Origin: Caldicellulosiruptor kronotskyensis 2002 | GTDB taxonomy: Bacteria > Bacillota > Thermoanaerobacteria > Caldicellulosiruptorales > Caldicellulosiruptoraceae | Direction of reading: 5' to 3' | Length of the DNA: 64,000 nt | Assembly: GCF_000166775.1 (NCBI RefSeq) | Contig: NC_014720.1 | Location: 331,001 to 395,000 of the forward strand | In this document: one piece after another, positions 32,450 to 40,485 of the stretch | How the letters are laid out: every line of letters begins with the position of its first letter | Position numbering within the stretch: the stretch's first letter is position 1 | Translations under genes and position numbers: made by a program | Notes under the pieces: generated by a model | What the model was told of the DNA's origin: nothing | What the model saw: only the letters and a program-made list of their open reading frames with translations | Databases searched by the model: none

Positions 32450-33994
32450 TTAATTTATGATGATAAAGGAATAAGGTTTTATTGAAAAAGAAAGTTTTCC
32501 ATTTTTTAAAGACAAGATTTTGCCAGATCCTTTAACTGTTTTGCCAGTGATATTTATATTAGATGGCAGGTTTATAGTCTTTGATAATTCCTTGCCTGTG
32601 AAGTTAAAAATTACAACCATCTTCTGATTATTGTAAACTCTTGCGAAACTAAGTATATCAAAAGAGGTTTTAATTAACTGAAAGTCCCCTTTTAGTAATG
32701 GTAAGTTCTTTTTTCGGAAACTAATCATGTCTCTGTAGAAATTGAGCAGAGAATTTTTGTCTTTTTCTTGTTTTTCAACTGAAGCAACATCAGGGCCGCT
32801 ATTGTAAAGGCTCATCTCCCAGTTTGTCTGTCCTTTTTTCCATGTCTCATACCATTTGAATGGTTCTCTTATATATTCATCTGGCTTTTGCCCTTTCATG
32901 CCAATTTCTTCACCATAGTAAATAAAAGGATTGCCAGGAAGTGTCAATAATAATGCTGCAGCTAATTTCATTTTGCTATTTGACCCAATTTCGGTATAAG
33001 CTCTGTTCATATCATGGTTTGTCAAAAATGGGGCATCAACAAATTGAGGATTGACATTTTTGTAGAGATTGTATATTGAAGAGAGGTTATTTTGCAAAGT
33101 TTGAGTATTTTCATATATTACTCCTTCAATGATGTTTTGAGCAATGATAAAATTAAAGCAAGAATCAAAAATCTTTGCATATTGCGCTATTCTTTGAAGG
33201 CTGTCCCACACTTCTGCTACAAGGTACACATCTTTTTTAATACTTCGGCAGAATTTTGCATATTCTTCCCACCACACAAGAGTATCTTTTTCTCTGCTCA
33301 AAGGATAAATATGCTTTGCGGCATCAAGCCTAAATCCATCTACTCCTTTTTCTAACCAGAACTTGGCAATTTTCTTCATCTCTTCTCTCACAGCTTTATT
33401 GTCGAAATTAAGATCGGGCATCTCAGACCAAAATATAGCATTGTAGTAACTATCACCCTTCTTATACCATTGCCTTGTGCCAAGTTCTGATGGTTCATCG
33501 AGGTTTGTGTTTGGTGTTGCCCAGATATAATAGTTTCTGTACTTGCTATTTTTATTACTTGATGCCTCTATAAACCAAGGGTGTTTGCTGCTTGTGTGAT
33601 TTATCATCATATCTATAATTACTTTGATACCCATCTTGTGAGCCTTTTTTATGAAGTTGACAAAATCCTCATTTGTACCATAGTCGGGATTGACTTTGTA
33701 ATAGTTTGTTACATCATATCCGTGATAGCTTGGAGATTCAAATATTGGCATAAGCCAGATGGCATTTACACCTAAGGATTTGATATATGGAAGTTTTTCA
33801 GCCAAACCATTTATATCTCCTATACCATCACCATTACTATCATAAAATGACCTGACAAAAACTTCGTAGAAAATCAGACCGTCTTTTTTAGTTTGAACTG
33901 GACTTTGAGAATTAGAAAGACCTGCCAAAAATGAACTAAGTCCAATTAAGAAAACGATAGCAAATATGAGTATGTACCTTAAGATTCTCTTCAT
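32450..33994 (-). CDS. Membrane-anchored GH13 alpha-amylase
   Basis: A 514-residue alpha-amylase-family enzyme. An N-terminal hydrophobic segment (residues about 4-27) with no lipobox cysteine looks like a signal anchor or signal peptide. The GH13 motifs are complete: IIDMMINHTS, GVDGFRLDAAKH (nucleophile Asp), YLVAEVWD (acid/base Glu) and FLTNHDMNR. A C-terminal beta domain ends the protein. It probably degrades starch or maltodextrins outside the cell. ATG 33994 follows AAGGTG. A CAAACG-type half-site after its promoter links it to the maltodextrin operon at 50-58 kb. Confidence 0.9.
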   Translation of the reverse strand: MKRILRYILIFAIVFLIGLSSFLAGLSNSQSPVQTKKDGLIFYEVFVRSFYDSNGDGIGDINGLAEKLPYIKSLGVNAIWLMPIFESPSYHGYDVTNYYKVNPDYGTNEDFVNFIKKAHKMGIKVIIDMMINHTSSKHPWFIEASSNKNSKYRNYYIWATPNTNLDEPSELGTRQWYKKGDSYYNAIFWSEMPDLNFDNKAVREEMKKIAKFWLEKGVDGFRLDAAKHIYPLSREKDTLVWWEEYAKFCRSIKKDVYLVAEVWDSLQRIAQYAKIFDSCFNFIIAQNIIEGVIYENTQTLQNNLSSIYNLYKNVNPQFVDAPFLTNHDMNRAYTEIGSNSKMKLAAALLLTLPGNPFIYYGEEIGMKGQKPDEYIREPFKWYETWKKGQTNWEMSLYNSGPDVASVEKQEKDKNSLLNFYRDMISFRKKNLPLLKGDFQLIKTSFDILSFARVYNNQKMVVIFNFTGKELSKTINLPSNINITGKTVKGSGKILSLKNGKLSFSIKPYSFIIIN

Positions 33995-34020
33995 TGAAAT
34001 ATTCACCTTTCTCAAATAAT

Positions 34021-34061
34021 ATCGTTTGCATTATTATATACCATATGAACTTTTTTGTCTA
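34021..34061 (-). promoter_or_regulatory. Amylase promoter with LacI-type half operator
   Basis: On the minus strand, TAGACA 34061-34056, 17 bp, TATAAT 34038-34033. GCAAACGAT at 34029-34021 follows the -10 by three bases, the same placement as at the maltodextrin promoters at 52.5 and 57.2 kb. Confidence 0.6.
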
Positions 34062-34095
34062 TATTGTCCAATTTGATGCGATAAATCACAAAAAA

Positions 34096-34113
34096 AGAGG
34101 GATAAATCCCTCT
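34096..34113 (-). terminator. Hairpin at the end of the His-rich gene
   Basis: AGAGGGAT/ATCCCTCT hairpin overlapping the gene's stop codon; on the minus strand it is followed by a T run (34095-34090). Confidence 0.7.
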
Positions 34114-34333
34114 ACTTGTTCTCTTCACTTTTAGGTTTATCAAGTGCAACTAATTCTTCACTGTGGTGATGGTGATGGAACTGATGATCTTTGAAGTCAG
34201 ATGCTTTTTGGGTTTCATTGCTGTGGTGGTGGGCATGGCCGTGGCAACCTCTACCCATCATTGCTTTGTGCATAAAAATGTGTGCTAGCAAACATCCGCT
34301 CATTGCGAGAAGTATAAGCAGTGCCTCTTTCAT
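34112..34333 (-). CDS. Small histidine-rich membrane protein
   Basis: A 73-residue protein: one N-terminal membrane helix (ALLILLAMSGCLLAHIF), then a metal-binding-like tail with GCHGHAHHH and a run of five histidines. The family is not recognised. Histidine-rich tails of this kind bind nickel, copper or zinc. ATG 34333 is favoured by AAGGGG upstream; ATG 34354 lacks a site. It is the last gene of a minus-strand group with CcdA. Confidence 0.6.
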   Translation of the reverse strand: MKEALLILLAMSGCLLAHIFMHKAMMGRGCHGHAHHHSNETQKASDFKDHQFHHHHHSEELVALDKPKSEENK

Positions 34334-34356
34334 CCCTAAATTTCCCCTTCCCATTT

Positions 34357-35404
34357 TTATTTAGCAGTTACCAAATTTCTATTTTGTAAGCTTATAAGCC
34401 CATATAAAAGAGCTCCTGCAAGCATAGCAATGGTAAATCCAAACTCCATTGAAAGCATAATTGATAAAACTGAACCCACAACTGACATTACACCATTGAG
34501 TCCCCACATCATAGGAATTGTTTTGCTTTTCTTTTTATTTTCGCTTAATATCTTTATACCTCTTGGGAACGGCATTCCCATGAAAAAGCCTTGAATCATA
34601 ACCAGTATGGCTGCAATTAGTATTAGGTGCATTTGCTGTTCCATCAATTGTGACTATCATTTCATCGTTATCACCTTCTACTTTAACAACATCTGTTCGT
34701 GAAAATGCATTCCATTTGGTATATACAATCTTAGCTTTTTGGTTTGATTTTGCAATACTGCCAAGTGTTTTTGTTTTGTTTGTAATAAATCCGATGAAAT
34801 TCTGTTCAATTGAGTAAACGTACTTGTTTGGTATAAAAAGCCCAACCAAGAAAACAGCTAATACTCCCATACTAAGTAATATTTTCTTTTTAAACTGGGC
34901 ACTTATGATCAGCCAAGCTATGACTGAAATAATACAAATCAAAATTACAGACCGATATATTCCAAGATTGTTTAAAGAAAGTAACACAATTATGCTGCCA
35001 AATCCTGAACCTATGAGATCGGCAAAATATAGCTTGTTGCTTATTTTTCCAAACTGCTCAAATACAATAGAGAAAAAGTAACCACCTGCTACAAAAGGTA
35101 ATGTGGCCAGAATTAAATAAATCAATACGTTGTTTTGAAACGGCAATACATATATAATTCCCAGTGAAAATATGTACGAGATAGATAGAAGGAATAAGGC
35201 CTTAACCAATGAATTAGTTTTTAAATTTTCACTTTTTTGACGCTGATTGTAAGCTATTATTCCACCTATGCCAAGACCAAATATAGCAAATGATGTAATT
35301 AAAAAGGTATAATGATACCAAAATAAGGCAGAATATATTCGATTTAAAATGACCTGGTATATAAACAATGAAATTGATGCTAAGCTGATGACAACTAAAA
35401 TCAC
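34357..35404 (-). pseudogene. Decayed spermidine-synthase-like membrane protein
   Basis: The 5' part encodes six or seven membrane helices followed by KIVYTKWNAFSRTDVV and IVTIDGTANAP, which in large membrane-bound spermidine-synthase-like proteins leads into the methyltransferase-like domain. At about 34630-34640 the frame shifts by one and continues directly with the C-terminal membrane part (LILIAAILVMIQGFFMGMPFPRGIKIL, then two helices) to 34357. The intervening domain, probably over 300 codons, is missing. GTG 35404 with GGAGGAAAT upstream is the likely original start; ATG 35419 is possible. Confidence 0.75.
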
Positions 35405-35439
35405 TTTTATTTCCTCCATTATTACAATTTTTGTATCTA

Positions 35440-36171
35440 TTACATTCCAAACGGCAATTTATAAGGTAGCAGTCTACTAAGAATTGCTGTTAAGTCCTGA
35501 AGTTTATTTAAAAACATCACAATGCCAAGGAAAATGAGTGTAGCTCCTGCAACTGCACAGATAGCATTTTGGAATTTCTTTGCCCTTTTTATAGCATTAA
35601 TCGCGTGGGGTAAATAATAACCAACAAGCAAATACGGTATTGCAAGACCTAAGGAAAATAATAACATGATTGTCATGCCTACAAAGGCACTTTTTGTGGT
35701 AGTGGTATATATCAATATGGAGTATAAAATTGGCCCGATGCAATGGGAACATACTATAGCGAAAAACAAACCTATTAAGAAAGTAGTAAAATATCTTGAT
35801 GATGTCTTGATGTTATCTGCACTATATTTATTCAAAAAAGAAAAATTTAGATTTAGCAGACCAATCAGATTTAATCCCATTATTATAGTTATTGCTCCAC
35901 CAATTTTGTTCATTATCGTGGTATAACCACTTAACCATCTGCCAATACTTCCTCCTAAAGCTCCTGCGATTGTAAAAACAAGTGTAAAGGCAGATACAAA
36001 TATAAAGGTATTTATGAGAATAAATTTCCTCATTTTTTTGTGAAGCTCTATATCCTTCAAATCTCTAATTGATACACCTGTGATTAATGAAAAATATACA
36101 CTTATCATTGGTATTATGCAGGGGGAAAAGAAAGATGCTAAGCCTGCTGCAGAAGGTAGTAAATAAGCCAC
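35440..36171 (-). CDS. ccdA: CcdA-type thiol-disulfide transporter
   Basis: A 243-residue membrane protein with about six helices. Paired cysteines sit in SFFSPCIIP (C18) and IVCSHCIGPIL (C141, C144), matching CcdA, which carries reducing power across the membrane to extracytoplasmic thiol proteins. The GTG start at 36171 has AGGAGG at ideal spacing. The upstream secreted-protein gene ends 14 bases before it. Confidence 0.9.
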   Translation of the reverse strand: MAYLLPSAAGLASFFSPCIIPMISVYFSLITGVSIRDLKDIELHKKMRKFILINTFIFVSAFTLVFTIAGALGGSIGRWLSGYTTIMNKIGGAITIIMGLNLIGLLNLNFSFLNKYSADNIKTSSRYFTTFLIGLFFAIVCSHCIGPILYSILIYTTTTKSAFVGMTIMLLFSLGLAIPYLLVGYYLPHAINAIKRAKKFQNAICAVAGATLIFLGIVMFLNKLQDLTAILSRLLPYKLPFGM

Positions 36172-36184
36172 TTTATAGATCCTC

Positions 36185-36721
36185 CTAATTTAAAAACTTC
36201 TTATCCCACCTATAAATTCTCGATTTGACACCTCCAATATTTTGTAACTCCAATTGGATATATTTGGTTTTAGGTGTAATAAGGTTTTTACCATTTATTT
36301 TTTTTGGTATTTTGATATATGCCATGACGTGATGCCCTGAACCCTCAATTCGCCATGTTGCTTTTTTAACTTTTATACCTTCACTTGTGGTAAACAATAT
36401 CTTTCCGCTAAGATTGAGTGTGGATAAATCAACTTGATGATTGTCAAAAAACACCTCAAATACAAGGTAATCTTTGTCATCTTTTATAGGATTTAGATAC
36501 CTCACTCCAATGGTGATTAAGCCTTCACTATTTATTATCAGAGGGTCCGGGGAATTGTTTTTGGAACTTGTACTTTGTTTCGAATCCTGTCGATAAATGG
36601 TTTTGGTCTGTGTATTACTTTGTTTCTTTTGCTGTGAGATTATAACTTGAGCATACAGCGAAGATACTACAAATGCAAAAAGTACAGCAGTCACAATTAT
36701 TCTTTTTGTCTTCTTGGTCAT
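36185..36721 (-). CDS. Secreted protein of unknown function
   Basis: A 178-residue protein with an N-terminal signal (KRIIVTAVLFAFVVSSLYAQ), a low-complexity S/T/Q/K linker and a beta-rich domain (LITIGVRYLNPIKDDKDYLVFEVFFDNHQVDLSTL, HHVMAYIKIPKKI). No family is recognised. It is the first gene of a group with ccdA. ATG 36721 with AAAGGGG upstream is preferred. Its upstream region carries the 11-bp-spaced repeats at 36873-36911. Confidence 0.6.
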   Translation of the reverse strand: MTKKTKRIIVTAVLFAFVVSSLYAQVIISQQKKQSNTQTKTIYRQDSKQSTSSKNNSPDPLIINSEGLITIGVRYLNPIKDDKDYLVFEVFFDNHQVDLSTLNLSGKILFTTSEGIKVKKATWRIEGSGHHVMAYIKIPKKINGKNLITPKTKYIQLELQNIGGVKSRIYRWDKKFLN

Positions 36722-37026
36722 CAAAACATTTCCCCTTTTGCATTCTGACTTAGGATAAAAGAACATTTTTAAAGAGACAGTTTTTCTCATTAAATTTAAA
36801 GTAAACCTATTTATTTACTCGGAATTATTATATAAATTATTTTATCAGAGGTGATTTAAAAGTCAATTGACTTAACAAATTCTTTACAAATTCTTTGCAG
36901 TTTATTTACACCTTCAGCTGAAGGAATATTGAACTTAAGTGTTTGTAAAGTGGTAGAATAATTTACGGAATGATTTCGGCAGCTTGAAAAGAATGGTAAG
37001 AATAGAGAAAGGAAAGGAGAAAATAT
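36722..37026. other. Divergent intergenic region with repeat array
   Basis: No gene is seen. Contents: a minus-strand promoter candidate (TTGACT 36867-36862, 16 bp, TAAAAT), the palindrome at 36861-36874, the four-repeat box at 36873-36911 and a plus-strand -10 candidate TAGAAT 36955-36960 before the methyltransferase gene. Confidence 0.5.
36861..36911. promoter_or_regulatory. Four 11-bp-spaced TTTACA-type repeats next to a palindrome
   Basis: TTAACA 36873-36878, TTTACA 36884-36889, TTTGCA 36895-36900 and TTTACA 36906-36911 are each separated by exactly five bases. This is the layout of PhoP/PhoB-type boxes of OmpR regulators. A perfect palindrome AAGTCAATTGACTT occupies 36861-36874. The OmpR-type regulator at 38466 is the nearest candidate ligand. 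Confidence 0.65.
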
Positions 37027-37650
37027 ATGAGAGACAAAACAGAGATAATCAGAAAAAGATATGATAGAGCTGCTAAATACTATGATGCAGTTGAAAGTAT
37101 GATGGAGAAGAAATGGTTTTCACAGTGGAGGAAGTTATTATTTAGCTTTGTCAAGGGACCTAAGGTTTTAGAAGTAGGTGTTGGAACAGGCAAAAATATG
37201 CCTTACTATAATCAAGATTGGGAGATGGTTGCAATTGATTTTAGCCCAAAGATGCTGGAAAGAGCTAAAGAAAGAGCTGCAAAATTAAACTTGCAAGTAG
37301 ACTTAAGACTTATGGATGTTCAGCATTTGGAATTAAGTGATAACTCTTTTGATACAGTTGTGACAGCCTGTGTATTTTGTTCAGTGCCAGATCCAATTTT
37401 AGGGTTGAAAGAGATTCGCAGGGTATTAAAAGGTGATGGAGTACTGGTAATGCTTGAACATGTTCGAAGCAAAAAAGAGCCAATAGGCAAAATAATGGAT
37501 ATGTTAAACCCCTTAGTTGTTGGCATTTATGGAGCTAATATAAATCGAAATACAGTGGAGAATGTTAAAAAAGCCGGGTTTGAGATAGTTGAGGAAAAGA
37601 ACTTGTTATCTGACATTGTGAAACTGATTATTGCAAAACCTATAAAATAA
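37027..37650 (+). CDS. Class I SAM-dependent methyltransferase (UbiE/PmtA-like)
   Basis: A 207-residue methyltransferase: VLEVGVGTGKNMPYY (motif I), MVAIDFSPKMLERAKERA, FDTVVTACVFCSVPDPILGLKEIRRVLKGDGVLVMLEHV. The latter is typical of phospholipid N-methyltransferase and UbiE-like enzymes. The substrate cannot be told from sequence; a lipid is plausible. AAAGGAGA precedes ATG 37027. It stands alone between a repeat-bearing promoter region and a terminator. Confidence 0.85.
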   Translation: MRDKTEIIRKRYDRAAKYYDAVESMMEKKWFSQWRKLLFSFVKGPKVLEVGVGTGKNMPYYNQDWEMVAIDFSPKMLERAKERAAKLNLQVDLRLMDVQHLELSDNSFDTVVTACVFCSVPDPILGLKEIRRVLKGDGVLVMLEHVRSKKEPIGKIMDMLNPLVVGIYGANINRNTVENVKKAGFEIVEEKNLLSDIVKLIIAKPIK

Positions 37651-37714
37651 GGTGTTTAGTTGATTTTCCAACCCCAAAAATGGAATTGATAATGTGTGCC
37701 TGGTAGTAAAAAAC

Positions 37715-37750
37715 AGCCTGTCTGCCTTGTTTTTGCAGACAGGCTAAAAA
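37715..37750. terminator. Bidirectional terminator
   Basis: Perfect 11-bp stem AGCCTGTCTGC 37715-37725 / GCAGACAGGCT 37735-37745 with A and T runs, between convergent genes. Confidence 0.9.
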
Positions 37751-37759
37751 TATTTTCAT

Positions 37760-38305
37760 TTAGTATCCCATCATACCGCTAAAACCAGCACCCATCATGT
37801 TGCCATGTCCAATGCCCATCATGCCGCCGCCATGTCCAAAACCCATCATTCCACCAAAACCGTTGTTTGACCAATCTAAAATGTTATCAATGCAGTATTG
37901 AATGTTTGCCTGAAAATGCTTCTTTAAAAACTCAGCCTGCTCTTTTGTTATTTTTCCATCTTTCAAAAGTTTGTCAATTTCAGCAGCTCTTAAATCATAT
38001 AGCTTCTTTTTAAGGTCATCAACTGTTAATTTCTTTTCTTTTAAAATGTCGTTTATAGTTTGACCATTTTGTATTTTTTGGACAAGCTCATCAACCGAAA
38101 GACCCAGCGCTTTTGCAACAAGTTCCTGCATGTTTGTATGCAGCATAAACCCATATCCACAACCTGTATTTTGTTGCCATCCTGCTGCAGCATTTTTTGT
38201 CTTCTGCGTAGAACCTGGTTGAAGTCCTTTCGCAAATACAAATGTAAACGTCAGAACAAGTGCCAAGACTAAACCAATGCCTAAAATTGATTTTAGAATT
38301 TTCAT
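37760..38305 (-). CDS. Secreted DUF2680-like protein with Met/Gly/His-rich tail
   Basis: A 181-residue exported protein: a signal peptide (residues about 1-27), a helical domain with LVAKALGLSVDELVQKIQNGQTINDILKEKKLTVDDLKKKL and DKLLKDGKITKEQAEFLKKHF (DUF2680-like), and a tail of repeated GMMG and GHG units. The tail could bind copper or other metals (inference). ATG 38305 with GGAGG upstream is preferred over TTG 38314. The OmpR-type regulator is divergently encoded, with a repeat box between the two genes. Confidence 0.75.
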   Translation of the reverse strand: MKILKSILGIGLVLALVLTFTFVFAKGLQPGSTQKTKNAAAGWQQNTGCGYGFMLHTNMQELVAKALGLSVDELVQKIQNGQTINDILKEKKLTVDDLKKKLYDLRAAEIDKLLKDGKITKEQAEFLKKHFQANIQYCIDNILDWSNNGFGGMMGFGHGGGMMGIGHGNMMGAGFSGMMGY

Positions 38306-38362
38306 TTCTATCAACCTCCATAAAGTCTTATTTGTTTTACATTTTATATGTTAAACTCTATT

Positions 38363-38401
38363 TGTAAGATGGGTATAAGCAAAGTGTAAAGAAATTGTAA
38401 A
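38363..38401. promoter_or_regulatory. Second 11-bp-spaced repeat box between a divergent gene pair
   Basis: TGTAAG 38363-38368, TATAAG 38374-38379, TGTAAA 38385-38390 and TGTAAA 38396-38401 are spaced exactly 11 bp apart. On the minus strand the last two read TTTACA, the same half-site as at 36884 and 36906. The box lies upstream of the DUF2680 gene and of the regulator gene (-10 TATAAT 38441-38446), fitting autoregulation. Confidence 0.65.
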
Positions 38402-38465
38402 GAATAATTTTAAGCTTAGCAAAAAGTCCATTAAAAAAGATATAATATTTAAGGGTGAGTGAAAA

Positions 38466-39131
38466 ATGGCAAATATCTTGGTTGTTGAAGACCAGCAGGA
38501 TTTGAATCAAATAATAACAAGATTTCTTAAAAATGATGGATTCAATGTTATAAACTCATACACTGCAAAAGATGCACTAAATAAGTTAAATGATGCTGAC
38601 TTGGTAATTCTTGATATTATGCTGCCTGACATGGAAGGGTATGAGGTATTGAAAGAAGCCAGCAAGAAAGGCATTCCAACAATAATTTTGACCTCAAAGT
38701 CAGAAGAGTTTGACAAACTAAAAGGTTTTGAACTTGGGGCAGAGGACTATATCACAAAACCATTTTCTATGCTTGAGCTGATTGCACGCGTAAAGGTTGT
38801 TCTGAGAAGAAACAGGAATTTTGAAGAAAGTATAAAACTTTTAGGTGGCAAGGTAGAGATTTTCCCCCAGAGGTTTAAGGTGATAGTAGATGGTGAGGAT
38901 GTGAACCTCACTCATAAAGAATTTGAGCTTTTGCTTTTCTTGGCTAAAAACAAAGATTTGGTAAAGTCAAGAGATGAGATACTTGAAAAGGTTTGGGGTT
39001 TTGATTTCATTGGTGAGACCAGAACTGTGGACGTTCATATAAAACAATTGAGAGAAAAGCTAAAAGACTACAAGTTTTTAATCAAGACAGTTTGGGGTGT
39101 GGGGTATAAACTTTCAGAAGAGAAAGAATAA
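38466..39131 (+). CDS. OmpR/PhoB-type response regulator
   Basis: A 221-residue regulator: a receiver domain (VVEDQQDLNQII; phospho-acceptor in LVILDIMLPDMEGYE; KPFSMLELIARV) and a winged helix (VNLTHKEFELLLFLAKNKDLVKSRDEILEKVWG, TRTVDVHIKQLREKL, TVWGVGYKL). It forms an operon with the histidine kinase that follows. It probably binds the TTTACA-type repeats at 38363-38401 and 36873-36911. Confidence 0.93.
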   Translation: MANILVVEDQQDLNQIITRFLKNDGFNVINSYTAKDALNKLNDADLVILDIMLPDMEGYEVLKEASKKGIPTIILTSKSEEFDKLKGFELGAEDYITKPFSMLELIARVKVVLRRNRNFEESIKLLGGKVEIFPQRFKVIVDGEDVNLTHKEFELLLFLAKNKDLVKSRDEILEKVWGFDFIGETRTVDVHIKQLREKLKDYKFLIKTVWGVGYKLSEEKE

Positions 39132-39152
39132 TTGAGAGGATGTAAGAGTAAG

Positions 39153-40424
39153 ATGAAACTTTTTACTAAAATAGCTTTAAACTTTATAGGAATAATAGTT
39201 TTTCTGGTTTTGAGCATATACATCTCAAATATGCTTTACCTTAAGTATTTTTTAGAGGATATGATTATTGATGATTTAAAAAAACTTTCCCAAGATGCGC
39301 TTGAAAACAAATTGGAAGGCGATTTGTCAGCAATGAAAATACTTATTTTACAAGGAAACACAATTGTGCTTGAAGAAGGCGGATTGGATCTTCCGTATCA
39401 CATGATTATGCCTGTATTCAATTCGACAGGAGTTTATGAATTTTCTCATCCACATCTTAAAGTTGAATATATTGCATACGTGTTGAAAAGAGGAGATTTT
39501 ACTTCTATTGCAATAACTACAAAACCATATTATGGATATGCATTAAATATAATATCAAAAAATTTAATTAAAATTAGCATTATTTTTATTTTAATCGGAC
39601 TTTTAGTATCGCTCTTGATCTCACGACATATTTCAAAGCGTATAATAAAAATTTCAGTTGCTACGCAAAAGATTGCTAAAGGCGAGGACTTTGAACTTAA
39701 AGACAACTCAACAGATGAAGTTGGAGACCTTGCAAGGTCCATCAATAGCCTTAAAAATTCATTGAGGCTTCTTGAGAGGGTAAGGCGAGAATTTGTTGCT
39801 AATTTTGTTCATGACTTGAAAACACCTATTGCTGTTATAAAAGGCTATTGTGAGAGCACAAAATATTTGGATATTAATGATAAAGAAAAAATTAAACAGA
39901 ATATGGATGGAATTGAAAAACAATGTGATTATATGCAAAACCTGATTTCCAATATGGTTGAGCTTTCAAAGATTTCAGCGGGGATAATTGAGAAAAAGAT
40001 AGAAGAAGTTGATGTTAATTTAGTAATCAAGCAATCATGCGAACAGCTCAAAAAGCTTGCTGAGATTGAAGATGTTGAGATTATTATCAAAAGCTTAAAT
40101 TCCCCAAAGATAAAGACTGACTTAAATTCATTTAGAAGAATAATAAACAACCTTCTGCAAAATGCAATTGAAAATACAAAGGATAAAAAAGTATATATCG
40201 AAACTGAGAGGGAGTATGTGGATATCTACAACAAGACAGACCTCAAAGAAGAGGAACTCATTTTTCTATTTGAAAGATACAAATCAAGCAGGAAAGGTTT
40301 TGGGCTGGGGCTGTCTATCGTGAAAGAACTCTGCAAGATTTTGGATATAAAACTTGAGACATTTATAGAGGATGGATATATTCATTTTAGAACGAAGTTA
40401 GAAAATACAAAATCATCTAGTTAG
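39153..40424 (+). CDS. Membrane sensor histidine kinase
   Basis: A 423-residue kinase with two membrane helices (about residues 6-26 and 135-160) enclosing an extracytoplasmic sensor of about 105 residues. Then come a HAMP domain, a dimerisation domain with FVANFVHDLKTPIAVIKGY (phospho-acceptor His) and an ATPase with IINNLLQNAIENTKD and GFGLGLSIVKEL. The lid region is short. ATG 39153 is chosen; the frame is open from the regulator stop. The signal is unknown; envelope stress or metal is suggested only by neighbours. Confidence 0.9.
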   Translation: MKLFTKIALNFIGIIVFLVLSIYISNMLYLKYFLEDMIIDDLKKLSQDALENKLEGDLSAMKILILQGNTIVLEEGGLDLPYHMIMPVFNSTGVYEFSHPHLKVEYIAYVLKRGDFTSIAITTKPYYGYALNIISKNLIKISIIFILIGLLVSLLISRHISKRIIKISVATQKIAKGEDFELKDNSTDEVGDLARSINSLKNSLRLLERVRREFVANFVHDLKTPIAVIKGYCESTKYLDINDKEKIKQNMDGIEKQCDYMQNLISNMVELSKISAGIIEKKIEEVDVNLVIKQSCEQLKKLAEIEDVEIIIKSLNSPKIKTDLNSFRRIINNLLQNAIENTKDKKVYIETEREYVDIYNKTDLKEEELIFLFERYKSSRKGFGLGLSIVKELCKILDIKLETFIEDGYIHFRTKLENTKSSS

Positions 40425-40427
40425 AAA

Positions 40428-40475
40428 ACCCCTTTAAGCTGAAAAAAGCTATATTTTTATAGCTTAAAGGGGTAA
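40428..40475. terminator. Bidirectional terminator
   Basis: ACCCCTTTAAGCT 40428-40440 pairs with AGCTTAAAGGGGT 40461-40473, with one bulged base. It lies between convergent transcripts. Confidence 0.85.
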
Positions 40476-40485
40476 TATTTGTTTT

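Noticed and set aside
34535..34647. Two separate overlapping membrane-protein genes in this stretch
   Set aside because: Both frames encode parts of one known membrane-protein layout in the correct order, so a deletion with frameshift in one gene explains them better.
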